Assembly: GCA_016125035.1 (NCBI GenBank)
Contig: WGMN01000001.1
Coordinates: forward strand, 129,526-193,525
From: Pseudomonadota bacterium
GTDB lineage: Bacteria; Pseudomonadota; Alphaproteobacteria; UBA2136; UBA6156
DNA: 64,000 nt
Direction: 5' to 3'
Numbering within the stretch: position 1 is the stretch's first letter; each line of letters begins with the position of its first letter. The notes under the pieces are model-generated. The model did no database searches, was not told the DNA's origin, and worked only from the letters and a program-made list of their open reading frames with translations. The position numbers and the translations under genes are program-made. Shown here piece by piece: positions 37,154 to 45,362 of this stretch.

Positions 37154-37312
37154 TTACTGGTTGACGTTGGCTTTAATGCCGGTGCCGCAGTCGACGCCTT
37201 TGTTCCAGCAGTTGGAGTGCTGGGGCTCCACAGGATCCGGCTGGACGCAGGTGTTGTTGTGCATGCAGCCTGCGAGCAGGGCAACGGTGGCGACGGCGAG
37301 GAGAGTTTTCAT
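37154..37312 (-). CDS. Small lipoprotein, 52 aa
   Basis: The ATG at 37312 gives MKTLLAVATVALLAGC, a lipoprotein signal with lipobox LAGC (C16). The mature part is short and polar, with three further cysteines (in TCVQPDP, SNCWNK and VDCGTG) that could form disulfides. Function unknown. AAAGGA lies upstream. It is inserted between pheS and pheT and followed by a terminator. Confidence 0.7.
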   Translation of the reverse strand: MKTLLAVATVALLAGCMHNNTCVQPDPVEPQHSNCWNKGVDCGTGIKANVNQ

Positions 37313-37349
37313 CTCGGGTTAATCCTTTTATTTTACACCTATAGCCTTC

Positions 37350-38405
37350 TCAGACCGCTGCGACCGGTGCCTTACCGAATTGTTGCAGGAAGGCGCCATG
37401 GCTTTCAAACAGCAGCCGAAGGTCGGTGATACCATACTTGAGCATGGCCAACCTATCAACCCCCGCACCGAAGGCGAAGCCGGGATTTTCAACCGGGTTA
37501 AGACCACCCACCGCCAGCACGTTGCGGTGGACCATGCCGCAGCCCAGAACCTCCAGCCAGCCGGAATTTTTGCAGATGCGGCAGCCCGCGCCTTTGCAGG
37601 CCTGGCATTCCATGTCGATCTCGCCGCTGGGCTCGGTGAACGGGAAATAGTGCGGGCGCATGCGCGTTTTGAAGGACTTGCCGAAGAACAGGCGCAGGAA
37701 TTCATCCAGCACGCCGCGCATGTGGGCAAAGGTGGTGCCGGATTCCACCATCATGCCTTCCACCTGGTGGAACTGGGGGGTGTGGGTGAGGTCGTAATCC
37801 CGCCGGTAGACGCGGCCGATGCCCATGACGCGGAACGGCGGTTTGTAGGCTTCCAGCGCGCGGATCTGCACGTTGGAGGTTTGGGTGCGCAGGACGTACC
37901 TGGCGCGGTCTTCCGCATTAAACGGGTTGAGGTAGAAGGTGTCCTGGTCTTGGCGCGCGGGGTGGTGGGGGGGCAGGTTGAGTTTGGTGAAGTTGTAGTC
38001 GTCACTCTCTACCTCCGGCCCGTAAGCGTGGACGAAACCCAGGGTTTTGAGCGCGGCGGCGATATCTTCCATGGCCGCGGTGACGGGGTGGATGCGGCCC
38101 TGGTAGGTAGGGTCGGCCGGGAGGGTGACGTCGATGGCTTGGGACGCGAGTTGGGCGTTGAGTTCTGCCGCTTCAAGGCCAGCTTTCATGGCAGCAAAGG
38201 TAATTTGAAGATCCATTTTTAGCTGATTGAGTTCGGCACCTTTAACTCTACGCTCTTCCGGCGCTAATTTTCCCAATGATTGAAGTGATTTCGTTAGCTC
38301 ACTGTTCTGCCCAAGATATTGAATGCGCATATCTTCAAGATCTTTCAAACTTGAAGATTTATTGATTCTAGCCTGAATGTCGGCGAGGGCAGTGGTGATA
38401 TCCAT
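37350..38405 (-). CDS. pheS: Phenylalanyl-tRNA synthetase alpha subunit
   Basis: The catalytic class II subunit of PheRS, 351 residues from the ATG at 38405 (MDITTALADIQARINK). An N-terminal coiled coil (about 1-90) precedes the catalytic domain: motif 1 region IHPVTAAMEDI, motif 2 FRVMGIGRVYRRD and motif 3 FGAGVDRLAMLKYG. The coiled-coil region is richer in A and T than the rest. It is preceded by the rplT terminator and followed by the small lipoprotein gene. Confidence 0.97.
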   Translation of the reverse strand: MDITTALADIQARINKSSSLKDLEDMRIQYLGQNSELTKSLQSLGKLAPEERRVKGAELNQLKMDLQITFAAMKAGLEAAELNAQLASQAIDVTLPADPTYQGRIHPVTAAMEDIAAALKTLGFVHAYGPEVESDDYNFTKLNLPPHHPARQDQDTFYLNPFNAEDRARYVLRTQTSNVQIRALEAYKPPFRVMGIGRVYRRDYDLTHTPQFHQVEGMMVESGTTFAHMRGVLDEFLRLFFGKSFKTRMRPHYFPFTEPSGEIDMECQACKGAGCRICKNSGWLEVLGCGMVHRNVLAVGGLNPVENPGFAFGAGVDRLAMLKYGITDLRLLFESHGAFLQQFGKAPVAAV

Positions 38406-38432
38406 GAGGCTGTTTATACGGCGGAAAAAGGC

Positions 38433-38457
38433 AAAAAGAAAGGGGCCGAGGCCCCTT
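38433..38457 (-). terminator. Intrinsic terminator after rplT
   Basis: An eight-bp GC-rich stem (AAGGGGCC with GGCCCCTT) followed leftward by TCTTTTT. It separates rpmI-rplT from pheS. Confidence 0.85.
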
Positions 38458-38474
38458 CCCTTTGCCAAACGCCT

Positions 38475-38831
38475 TTATTTGATGGCGGATTTGGCCTGGG
38501 CGACGATGGCCTTGAAGGCGGCGGCGTCGGTGAAGGCGATGTTGGCCAGCACCTTGCGGTCGAGGTTCAGGTTGGCTTTTTTCATCGCGTTCATGAACAC
38601 GGAGTAGGACAGGCCTTCTTCGCGCACGGCGGCGTTGATGCGTTGGATCCACAGCGATTTGAAGTCGCGCTTTTTGGCGCGGCGGTCGCGGTATTGGTAT
38701 TGCAGGGCTTTTTCAACCTTTTCAATACCTACGCGGAAGCAGGATTTGGCGCGGCCGCGGAAGCCTTTGGCCAGTTTGAGGACTTTTTTGTGGCGGCGGC
38801 GGTTACCGGCACCGTAGGCGGAACGGGTCAT
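38475..38831 (-). CDS. rplT: 50S ribosomal protein L20
   Basis: A primary binder of 23S rRNA in large-subunit assembly. 118 residues, the usual length, beginning [16 protein letters not shown] with the basic N-terminal helix and [16 protein letters not shown]. It is co-transcribed with rpmI, 15 bp upstream. The usual infC partner is not upstream here. Confidence 0.98.
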   Translation of the reverse strand: MTRSAYGAGNRRRHKKVLKLAKGFRGRAKSCFRVGIEKVEKALQYQYRDRRAKKRDFKSLWIQRINAAVREEGLSYSVFMNAMKKANLNLDRKVLANIAFTDAAAFKAIVAQAKSAIK

Positions 38832-38846
38832 GGTTTATCCCTCCCC

Positions 38847-39122
38847 TTACTTGGCAGCGGCCGCGGCGGCGGCTTTGGCTGCTTGGTTTTTCAAATACTT
38901 AGAGCGTTTGCGCTTGGCGCCGAGGGCCGGCACCAGCTTGTTGACCTGCTCGAAATTGCTCTCATGAACCAGCGTAGTGCCTTGACTTTGCCGGGCTTTT
39001 TGGCCGCGCTTGGACAGAAAGTGGCCGTGGGCGCCTTTGGAGCGGATGATCTTGCCGTTGGCGCTGGCCTTGCGGAAGCGCTTGGCGGCGGCTTTACGGG
39101 TCTTCAACTTGAAGCCTGCCAT
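38847..39122 (-). CDS. rpmI: 50S ribosomal protein L35, with extended tail
   Basis: L35 core MAGFKLKTRKAAAKRF through GAHGHFLSKRG is clear. At 91 residues it exceeds the usual 64-67: the C-terminal part after GAKRKRSKYLKN ends in an alanine-rich run (NQAAKAAAAAAAK). It heads the rpmI-rplT pair. Where infC would be expected there are about 210 bp without a gene and then the propeller genes. Confidence 0.95.
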   Translation of the reverse strand: MAGFKLKTRKAAAKRFRKASANGKIIRSKGAHGHFLSKRGQKARQSQGTTLVHESNFEQVNKLVPALGAKRKRSKYLKNQAAKAAAAAAAK

Positions 39123-39336
39123 GGGTATAACCCTTTGTTTCGGTTAATGTAATCCACCCCAAGGCGATGCGATGCATACTTGAGAGCCTGGGTGGCCGGT
39201 AGGGGGGCTTATAGGGGGTGGGGCGGCGGTTGGCAAGGGGAAAATGGGGCGGCGAATGGCGGCAAAAGGCGGCGATACGCGGCGGCCAAGCGGCAAGGAG
39301 GCGGCAAAGGGCGGCAAAACGCTGCGGCGCGGGGCG
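39123..39336. repeat. Gene-free spacer with ten-bp GGCGGCAAAA-type repeats
   Basis: At about 39246-39336 there are roughly eight imperfect ten-bp units built on GGCGGCAAAA and GGCGGCGATA. A second set of the same type lies at the end of addA (57578-57690). The rest (39123-39245) holds nothing I can name. Confidence 0.75.
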
Positions 39337-39337
39337 G

Positions 39338-40420
39338 TTAGGGGCAGCCGGTGGCGGTGTAGATGTTGCTGGCAAACGCCCCACTGGCAGCGGCCATTTT
39401 ACTGCCGTCGGAAGACAAAGAGGTATCATACCAGTAGTGGGTTCCGGCGGAGGTTTGCTCGACCCAGCTGACACCACTATCGGTGGAAACATACAAAGAA
39501 CCATTAAGCACCCCCGCAACAAGTTTAGTACCGTCGGCAGATGAGCGAATGGAGTACCAGTTACGGGAGCCAGCGCCGGTTTGCCCGGTCCAGCTGACGC
39601 CACTGTCGGTGGAGGTGTAGATATAACCACCATACACTGTTGCCGCGAGCTTTGTGCCATCGGAAGACATAGTGACTTGACGCCAACTGCGGGACCCGCT
39701 GCCGGTTTGCTTGGTCCAGTTTGAGCCGCTGTTGGTAGAGGTGTAGATGTAGCCATCCTGAGCGGCAGCGGCACGTGTGACGCCATCGGAGGATGAGGCA
39801 ATGCCCCCCCAGACGCGGGACCCGGGCCCGGTTTTGGAGTTCCATGTGGCCCCGCTGTCGGAGGAGATATAAAGATAGCCGTTATAAGTTCCTGCTGTAA
39901 GCTGGGTACCGTCGGCAGAGGATGCCATATATGCCCAGTTGCGGATGCCGGAATTGGTTTGGGCCGTCCAGGTGGCCCCGCTGTCGGTGGAAGTGTATAT
40001 ATAACCAGTGCTGGATGCTGCGGCAAGTTTGCTCCCGTCGGAAGATGAAACAAGACCATTCCAGGTGCGGGACCCGGAGGTGGTTTGTTCGGTCCACGTG
40101 ACGCCGCCGTCGGTAGAAGTATAGATGTAACCACCGCTGACTCCCGCAGCAAGCTTGCTACCATCGGAGGAGAAAGCCACCACCTCCCAAGCGCGCGACC
40201 CTGCGGCGGTTTGCGCAACCCATGTGCAACTACCGCCTCCGCCGCCACCTCCGCCTCCGCCACAGCCGGTGGCGCCGGCAGGCGCCGTGGCCGGAGTGGA
40301 AGCCACAGGGGGAGTGGCAGGGATGGAGGCATTGGGGGGAGTGGCGCAGGAGCTGGCAAACACCGGCAGCGCCGACCCGGTAAAGAACGTGAGCAGCAGG
40401 AGGGCGAAGAATGACCGCAT
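39338..40420 (-). CDS. Secreted seven-bladed BNR/Asp-box propeller, copy 1
   Basis: 360 residues from the ATG at 40420. A Sec signal peptide (MRSFFALLLLTFFTG, cleavage near VFA) is followed by a Pro/Ala/Thr linker with a run of ten glycines, then seven repeats of about 42 residues. Each repeat has the pattern W...SSDG.KLAA....YIYTSTDSGATW, including the Asp-box S-T-D-S-G-x-x-W. The last blade ends in ATGCP; its cysteine may pair with the one before blade 1. It has no sialidase catalytic residues. It is probably a surface or periplasmic binding protein and is one of three tandem paralogues. Confidence 0.87.
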   Translation of the reverse strand: MRSFFALLLLTFFTGSALPVFASSCATPPNASIPATPPVASTPATAPAGATGCGGGGGGGGGGSCTWVAQTAAGSRAWEVVAFSSDGSKLAAGVSGGYIYTSTDGGVTWTEQTTSGSRTWNGLVSSSDGSKLAAASSTGYIYTSTDSGATWTAQTNSGIRNWAYMASSADGTQLTAGTYNGYLYISSDSGATWNSKTGPGSRVWGGIASSSDGVTRAAAAQDGYIYTSTNSGSNWTKQTGSGSRSWRQVTMSSDGTKLAATVYGGYIYTSTDSGVSWTGQTGAGSRNWYSIRSSADGTKLVAGVLNGSLYVSTDSGVSWVEQTSAGTHYWYDTSLSSDGSKMAAASGAFASNIYTATGCP

Positions 40421-40479
40421 GGTGGCAAGGGTAGCCTGCTTTGGCAGTCTCAACAAGGGGTTACAACGCAAGGCTTGGA

Positions 40480-41553
40480 TCAGGGGCAGCCGGCGGCGGT
40501 GTAGATGTAGCCGTTGAATATGGCAGTGGCCAGCTTGGCACCATCCGCCGATGAGGTAAGCGCCATCCAGTTAAGTGCGCCCTGACTGGTTTGTTCGGTC
40601 CAGGTGGCACCGCTATCACTGGAAGTGTAAATGTAGCCGCCATATTCTATCGCTGCCAGGTGTGTACCATCGGACGAGGAGGTAACTTTTTGCCAGTTGC
40701 GCGAGCCTGAAGTGGTTTGTGCGGCCCAGGTGACGCCGCTATCGCTGGAAGTGTAAATGTAACCGCCATAAACAATCGCCGCCAAGTGCGTGCCGTCGGC
40801 CGATGAGGCGATACCGTACCAGCTACGGCTGCCGGAGCCGGTTTGCGCAGTCCAGGTAGCACCGCTATCGCTGGAAGTGTAAATGTAACCACCTACCGGT
40901 GAGGCTGCCAACTTGGTGCCATCTGACGATGAGGCCACGCCATACCAGCTGCGCGAACCGGCGGTGGTGCGTTGGGTCCATGTGGCGCCGCTATCGCTGG
41001 AAGTGTAGACGTAGCTACCGGGAGGTGCGGCCACCAGCTTGGTACCGTCGGATGATGAGGCCATGCTGTACCAACTGCGGGCGCCCGAGCTTGTTTGTTG
41101 CGTCCAAGTGGCTCCAGAATCGGTGGATGTGTAAATGTAGCCAGAGGAGCCGTCAGCCGCAGCCAGTTTGGTACCATCGGATGATGAGGCCACGGCACCC
41201 CATTGATGTGAGCCGGCGCCTGTTTGCTGTGTCCAGGTGGCGCCGCTATCGGTAGATGTGTAGATGTAATTGCCTGAAGTTACCCCCGCCAGTTTGGTAC
41301 CATCGGATGACGATGCAAGGTTGACCCAGTAGCGTGAAGCGGAGGCAGTTTGCTGGGTCCAGGAGCAGGCACTGCCGCCGCCGTTGCAGGAGGTGGGGGC
41401 GGCGGGAGTGGCCGGGGGGGTGGAGACCGCCGGAATAGTGGGTGGGCTTGAGGTGGCGGGCGGAGTGACGCAGACGCTGGCGTGGGCCGGGGTTATGCCC
41501 AGCATGGCCGAGAGGGTGAGGAGGTTGAAAAAGAGGCGGCGCAGAGCAGGCAT
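40480..41553 (-). CDS. Secreted seven-bladed BNR/Asp-box propeller, copy 2
   Basis: 357 residues with signal peptide MPALRRLFFNLLTLSAMLG, cleavage near AHA. A CVTPPATSS linker and a CNGGGSAC segment precede seven 42-residue repeats, each with SSDGTKLAA and YIYTSSDSGATW. The repeats within this copy are more alike than in copies 1 and 3, suggesting recent internal duplication or conversion. It ends in AAGCP. 59 bp separate it from copy 1. Confidence 0.87.
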   Translation of the reverse strand: MPALRRLFFNLLTLSAMLGITPAHASVCVTPPATSSPPTIPAVSTPPATPAAPTSCNGGGSACSWTQQTASASRYWVNLASSSDGTKLAGVTSGNYIYTSTDSGATWTQQTGAGSHQWGAVASSSDGTKLAAADGSSGYIYTSTDSGATWTQQTSSGARSWYSMASSSDGTKLVAAPPGSYVYTSSDSGATWTQRTTAGSRSWYGVASSSDGTKLAASPVGGYIYTSSDSGATWTAQTGSGSRSWYGIASSADGTHLAAIVYGGYIYTSSDSGVTWAAQTTSGSRNWQKVTSSSDGTHLAAIEYGGYIYTSSDSGATWTEQTSQGALNWMALTSSADGAKLATAIFNGYIYTAAGCP

Positions 41554-41624
41554 CTGGAGAGGTTACAGGGGGTTGCCGGGGTTGGCAACGCCGGGGGGAA
41601 AAGGCCGCCGGAGAGTGTGGCCGG

Positions 41625-42719
41625 TTAGGGGCAGCCGGTGGCGGTGTAGACGTAGCCGCTGTTCTTGGCCACTGCGAGCTTGCTGCTACCCGAAGAGAAG
41701 GCGCCGGTGTACCATCCGCCGCCGGGGAGGGTGGCTTGCTGCGTCCAATGGACGCCACTATCGGTGGAGGTGTAGACGCTGGAGGTGCCGAGCAAGGCCA
41801 AATTGGTACCGTCAGCGGAAGACACCACGTTGTACCATCGGTTACCGGCATTGGGGTTGGTTTGCGCCGTCCAGTTAAGCCCGCTGTCGGTGGACGTGTA
41901 GACGGTGTTGTTGGTGTTGTTACCGACCGCAGCCAGCCTGGTGCCATCGGCTGAAGAAGCCAGGCCATACCAGCTGGGTCCGCCAGTGTTGGTATGCGCC
42001 GTCCAGCTGGCCCCGGAATTGGTGGAGGTGTAGACATAGCTGCTTTGATCGGCGGCGGCCATTTTGCTGCCGTCTGCCGATATTGCCACAGCGTGCCATT
42101 TCCGCCCGCCGGCCGCGGTTTGCGCTGTCCAGTTGGCGCCGCCGTCGGTGGAAGTGTAGATGTAGCTGAAGAGATAGGAACCGGCTATCAGCTTACTGCC
42201 GTCGGACGAGGACGCCACGCTTTGCCAGTTACCCGTGCCGGCACTGGTTTGCGCCGTCCAGTTTACCCCGCCGTCGGTAGAGAGATAAATGTAGTCGTCA
42301 GTCGTTCCCGCAATAAGTTTGCTGCCGTCGGAGGACATGGCGATACTCCTCCAGTTTTTGCTGCCGGAGTTGGTTTGCGCCGTCCAGTTGGCGCCTGCAT
42401 CTGTTGATGTATAGATGTAGTCGCCGGACTGCACAGCCGCCAGCTTGCTGCCGTCGGCAGAGGAAGCCAGGCCATACCAAGCTTTAGACCCGGAGTTGGT
42501 TTGCGCGACCCAGGCGGAGGTGAAATCGGGTGTGCAGGCGCCGGCGCCGCCGCAGGAGGTGGGGGCCGAGGGGGCCGAAGGGGGCGAGGAAAATGGCGCG
42601 GGGGTGGGGGGGGTGGAGGCCGCGGGAGGAGTAACGCAGACGGCGGCGTGGGCCGGGGTGGTGGCCAGCGCGGCGCAGGCGGTGAGGAGGCACAGGAGAA
42701 TGCGGCGCGGGGCGGACAT
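41625..42719 (-). CDS. Secreted seven-bladed BNR/Asp-box propeller, copy 3
   Basis: 364 residues with signal peptide MSAPRRILLCLLTACAAL, cleavage near AHA. The CVTPPAAST linker and CGGAGAC segment are followed by seven repeats, the fifth to seventh more diverged. Most blades carry the Asp-box (TSTDGGANW type). It ends in ATGCP like copy 1. It is the first of the three in transcription order, downstream of accD. Ligand unknown. Confidence 0.87.
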   Translation of the reverse strand: MSAPRRILLCLLTACAALATTPAHAAVCVTPPAASTPPTPAPFSSPPSAPSAPTSCGGAGACTPDFTSAWVAQTNSGSKAWYGLASSADGSKLAAVQSGDYIYTSTDAGANWTAQTNSGSKNWRSIAMSSDGSKLIAGTTDDYIYLSTDGGVNWTAQTSAGTGNWQSVASSSDGSKLIAGSYLFSYIYTSTDGGANWTAQTAAGGRKWHAVAISADGSKMAAADQSSYVYTSTNSGASWTAHTNTGGPSWYGLASSADGTRLAAVGNNTNNTVYTSTDSGLNWTAQTNPNAGNRWYNVVSSADGTNLALLGTSSVYTSTDSGVHWTQQATLPGGGWYTGAFSSGSSKLAVAKNSGYVYTATGCP

Positions 42720-42842
42720 GGCGCGAGGTTACAGGGGGTTGAGGGGGGTTGGCAACGCGGAGGGAGAAAAGCCCCGGCGGGAGTGTGGCAGGAGGGAAGC
42801 TGGGAGAAGCTGCGGACGTTGCAACCAGTTGGTAAAAAGGGG

Positions 42843-43691
42843 TTAGGCCGCGTGGGCGGTGAGGTGGGCCAGCAGGCGTTGCAGGGTGTCGCGTTGGGCA
42901 AAGCGGGGAGTGACCATATCCACCATGCCGTGCTCGAGCAGGTATTCGGCCTTCTGGAAGCCTTCCGGCAGGGTTTGGCGGATGGTTTGCTCGATCACCC
43001 GCGGGCCGGCGAAGCCGATGAGCGCGCCGGGTTCGGCAATGTGCACGTCGCCTTGCATGGCAAACGAGGCGGTGACGCCGCCGGTGGTGGGGTCGGTGAG
43101 CAGCACGATGTAGGGCAGCCCGGCCTCTTTGAGCGCGACGATGGCGGCCGTGGTGCGCGCCATTTGCATCAGCGACAGCGTGCTCTCCTGCATGCGGGCG
43201 CCGCCCGAGGCGGTGATGGCCAGCAGCGGCTGCTTGTGGGCCAGCGCGTGCTGCGCCGCGGTGGCGATGGCCGCGCCGACACCGCGCGACATGGAGCCGG
43301 CCATGAAGTCAAAATCCAGCGCCACCACGGTGACCGGCTGGCCGAGGACTTTGCCCGAGACCACGCGGAAGGCGTCCGGGTGGTTGGTGGCCTTGCGGGC
43401 CTCTTTGAGCCTGTCGGCGTATTTTTTACGGTCTTTGAACTTGAGGGGGTCATCCGCCGGGAGTTTGACCTCGATTTCCGTAAAGCCCTTATCCAGCAGG
43501 TGCGCCAGGCGGGCGTCGACATTCCAGCGCAAGTGGTGGCCGCAGTGGGTGCAGGTGAACAGGGTGACCTTAAGGTCATCCTCGTAGATCAGGCCGTTGC
43601 AGGCGGGGCATTTCTCCCACACATCGGCCTTAAGCTCGCGCTTTTTGGCGGTTTTGATACTGGGGCGGACGAGGTCGGTGAGCCAACTCAT
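42843..43691 (-). CDS. accD: Acetyl-CoA carboxylase carboxyltransferase subunit beta
   Basis: Forms malonyl-CoA with AccA for fatty-acid synthesis. 282 residues. The N-terminal zinc ribbon uses C28, C31, C47 and C50; the crotonase-fold core has FMAGSMSRGVG and ASGGARMQEST. It begins MSWLTDLVRPSIKT. It often pairs with folC in other bacteria; here the propeller genes follow. Confidence 0.97.
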   Translation of the reverse strand: MSWLTDLVRPSIKTAKKRELKADVWEKCPACNGLIYEDDLKVTLFTCTHCGHHLRWNVDARLAHLLDKGFTEIEVKLPADDPLKFKDRKKYADRLKEARKATNHPDAFRVVSGKVLGQPVTVVALDFDFMAGSMSRGVGAAIATAAQHALAHKQPLLAITASGGARMQESTLSLMQMARTTAAIVALKEAGLPYIVLLTDPTTGGVTASFAMQGDVHIAEPGALIGFAGPRVIEQTIRQTLPEGFQKAEYLLEHGMVDMVTPRFAQRDTLQRLLAHLTAHAA

Positions 43692-43782
43692 GGGGGGAAA
43701 CTAGCTTATTTGCCGGAATCTTGCCAGCCCATTGGTTTTTAAGTATAGAAGGCCACCTTAACCTTCCACCGGGAGGAGTATG

Positions 43783-44004
43783 ATGCCGCTTTACCGTGCC
43801 GATGCGACCACCAAGCCTAACATGCTTAATAGCTTGATGATGGTCTTTGACTCACGCCAAGCTTACGACCTTCCACGGGTTGTGTTCGCCGCCAAGGACG
43901 ATGCGGACGCATTGGTGGAGTTGGAAAAGATCCGGGGTTCCTATCCTACCCATAATCTCGGCACACCGTACCTTATACCTGAAGGCCATGCCTTCATCCG
44001 TTAG
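43783..44004 (+). CDS. Hypothetical protein, 73 aa
   Basis: Unrecognised. GGAGGA lies five bases before the ATG at 43783 (an ATG at 43780 is too close). Soluble, with an acidic middle (AAKDDADALVELEKIRG) and a hydrophobic tail (YLIPEGHAFIR). The DNA is less GC-rich than accD and ppa, and the next gene shares this, so the two may have arrived together. Confidence 0.6.
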   Translation: MPLYRADATTKPNMLNSLMMVFDSRQAYDLPRVVFAAKDDADALVELEKIRGSYPTHNLGTPYLIPEGHAFIR

Positions 44005-44124
44005 CTTCTAGTCGCTTTGCCCGTGCCCCTTGCCTGACCGGCGGGGGCATGGTTGCATAAAAGCTTGTGTGGAGAAAGATTGTGGTATACACATTGGGCA
44101 AATCCTTCTGTTAGGAGCTGCATC

Positions 44125-44682
44125 ATGGCCCTCGACCTAGAAACGTTTCGCCGGGCGGTATACTGTTACCCCACTTTCTGCGATAAGATGGGCACGCCCG
44201 CCGTACCGCTGGATGAAATATGCTACGCGATCTTGAAGTACGACGCGCACGGACTACAGAACCGTTACTTCAACCAGAAAAGTTGGCAGCTGACCTTCGC
44301 GGCATGGAAAACTCTCCAGAAGGCCCTTAAGAGGGCAAACTATTTTGCCATTTACCCGCCAAAAGACGCCTCGGAGAAAATGGCCTTGTTGTGCATGACG
44401 CAAACAAGGACCTTGCTTTATTTCATCAGCGTCGTGCCAGAAATCACCAAACCGTACGACAAGTCTTTCTCGCGCGTGAAGGACCTTTGGAACAACACGC
44501 GCGAGATTACGGAAATCACGAAACAGGATGATCATATAGCCCCTGACACACGGCGCCTTGAGATCTATGAGTTGGCCTTTGCGCTTGACGGCGAAACAAG
44601 GCGGACTTTTTACGGCTACAGCCATGAACCTAAATTGTTCTGGCAGGGCCGCTTTCTTTCAAGATACCTTCGTCTCCGTTAA
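44125..44682 (+). CDS. Hypothetical protein, 185 aa, AT-richer
   Basis: Unrecognised. The ATG at 44125 follows AGGAG at seven bases. It is a soluble, mainly helical protein with many aromatic and basic residues (KSWQLTFAAWKTLQKALKR) and Cys at several places, with no signal peptide. Codon use (AAA, ATT, TTC mixed) differs from neighbouring housekeeping genes. It is followed by ppa in the same direction, 76 bp on. Confidence 0.62.
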   Translation: MALDLETFRRAVYCYPTFCDKMGTPAVPLDEICYAILKYDAHGLQNRYFNQKSWQLTFAAWKTLQKALKRANYFAIYPPKDASEKMALLCMTQTRTLLYFISVVPEITKPYDKSFSRVKDLWNNTREITEITKQDDHIAPDTRRLEIYELAFALDGETRRTFYGYSHEPKLFWQGRFLSRYLRLR

Positions 44683-44758
44683 CACCGGGGGCGGGGGTAT
44701 CTTGTTTTTGGGGGCGGTTGCGGGTAGGGTGCGCGGCATTAAGCAAGGAGATATGTGT

Positions 44759-45289
44759 ATGGGCCTGGAGAAGCTTCCCGTTGGCAAAGAGCCGCCGAGC
44801 GATATTTATGTGGTGATTGAGAACCCCAAGTTCACCCCGCATATCAAGTATGAAGTGGATAAAGACACCGGCTTGTTGTTTGTGGACCGTTTTGCGCCAA
44901 TGCCGATGGTGTTCCCCGCGCATTACGGGTTCATCAACCACACCCTGGGTGGCGACGGCGACCCGGTGGATGCCTTTGTTTACACCGACATTGCGGTGGC
45001 GCCGGGCAGTGTGATCCGCGCGCGGCCGGTGGGCGCGTTGCTGACCACAGATGAGAGCGGCGAAGATGCCAAGCTGGTGTGCGTGCCGCACAAGAAGCTG
45101 GACCCGCGTTTTGAGAACGTGAAGGATTACACCGATCTGCCGGAAATGTGGCGCAAGCAATTGGAGCAATTTTACACGCACTACAAGAATTTGGAGCCCG
45201 GCAAGTGGGTGAAGGTGGGTGAGTGGGTGGATGCCAAGGCGGCGGAGAAGATCATTATGGATGGGATTGCTGCGGCGAAGAAATCGTAA
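44759..45289 (+). CDS. ppa: Inorganic pyrophosphatase
   Basis: A soluble family I enzyme hydrolysing pyrophosphate, 176 residues. AAGGAG lies eight bases before the ATG at 44759, so I prefer it to the ATG at 44753. Family motifs: EVDKDTGLLFVDR, FPAHYGFIN and GDGDPVDAFV with its metal-binding aspartates. The TAA stop lies in the first unit of a heptamer array. Confidence 0.97.
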   Translation: MGLEKLPVGKEPPSDIYVVIENPKFTPHIKYEVDKDTGLLFVDRFAPMPMVFPAHYGFINHTLGGDGDPVDAFVYTDIAVAPGSVIRARPVGALLTTDESGEDAKLVCVPHKKLDPRFENVKDYTDLPEMWRKQLEQFYTHYKNLEPGKWVKVGEWVDAKAAEKIIMDGIAAAKKS

Positions 45290-45312
45290 CCCGTTACCCG
45301 TGGCCCGTAACC
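45285..45312. repeat. Heptamer array, CGT class, at the ppa stop
   Basis: Units CGTAACC (two), CGTTACC and CGTGGCC. The first unit contains the ppa stop codon. Confidence 0.92.
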
Positions 45313-45331
45313 TGTTGTTGCAGCCCGGGGA

Positions 45332-45362
45332 CCCCCCTTCCCTTATGGATTGGGGGTTTTTT
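45332..45362 (+). terminator. Probable terminator after ppa
   Basis: A run of C pairs with a run of G across about a 14-base spacer, followed by six T. The stem is short but the T run is good. Confidence 0.55.

Noticed and set aside
39338..42719. Propeller proteins as sialidases
   Set aside because: Asp-boxes are present but the arginine triad, the RIP motif and the catalytic Tyr/Glu arrangement are not seen.
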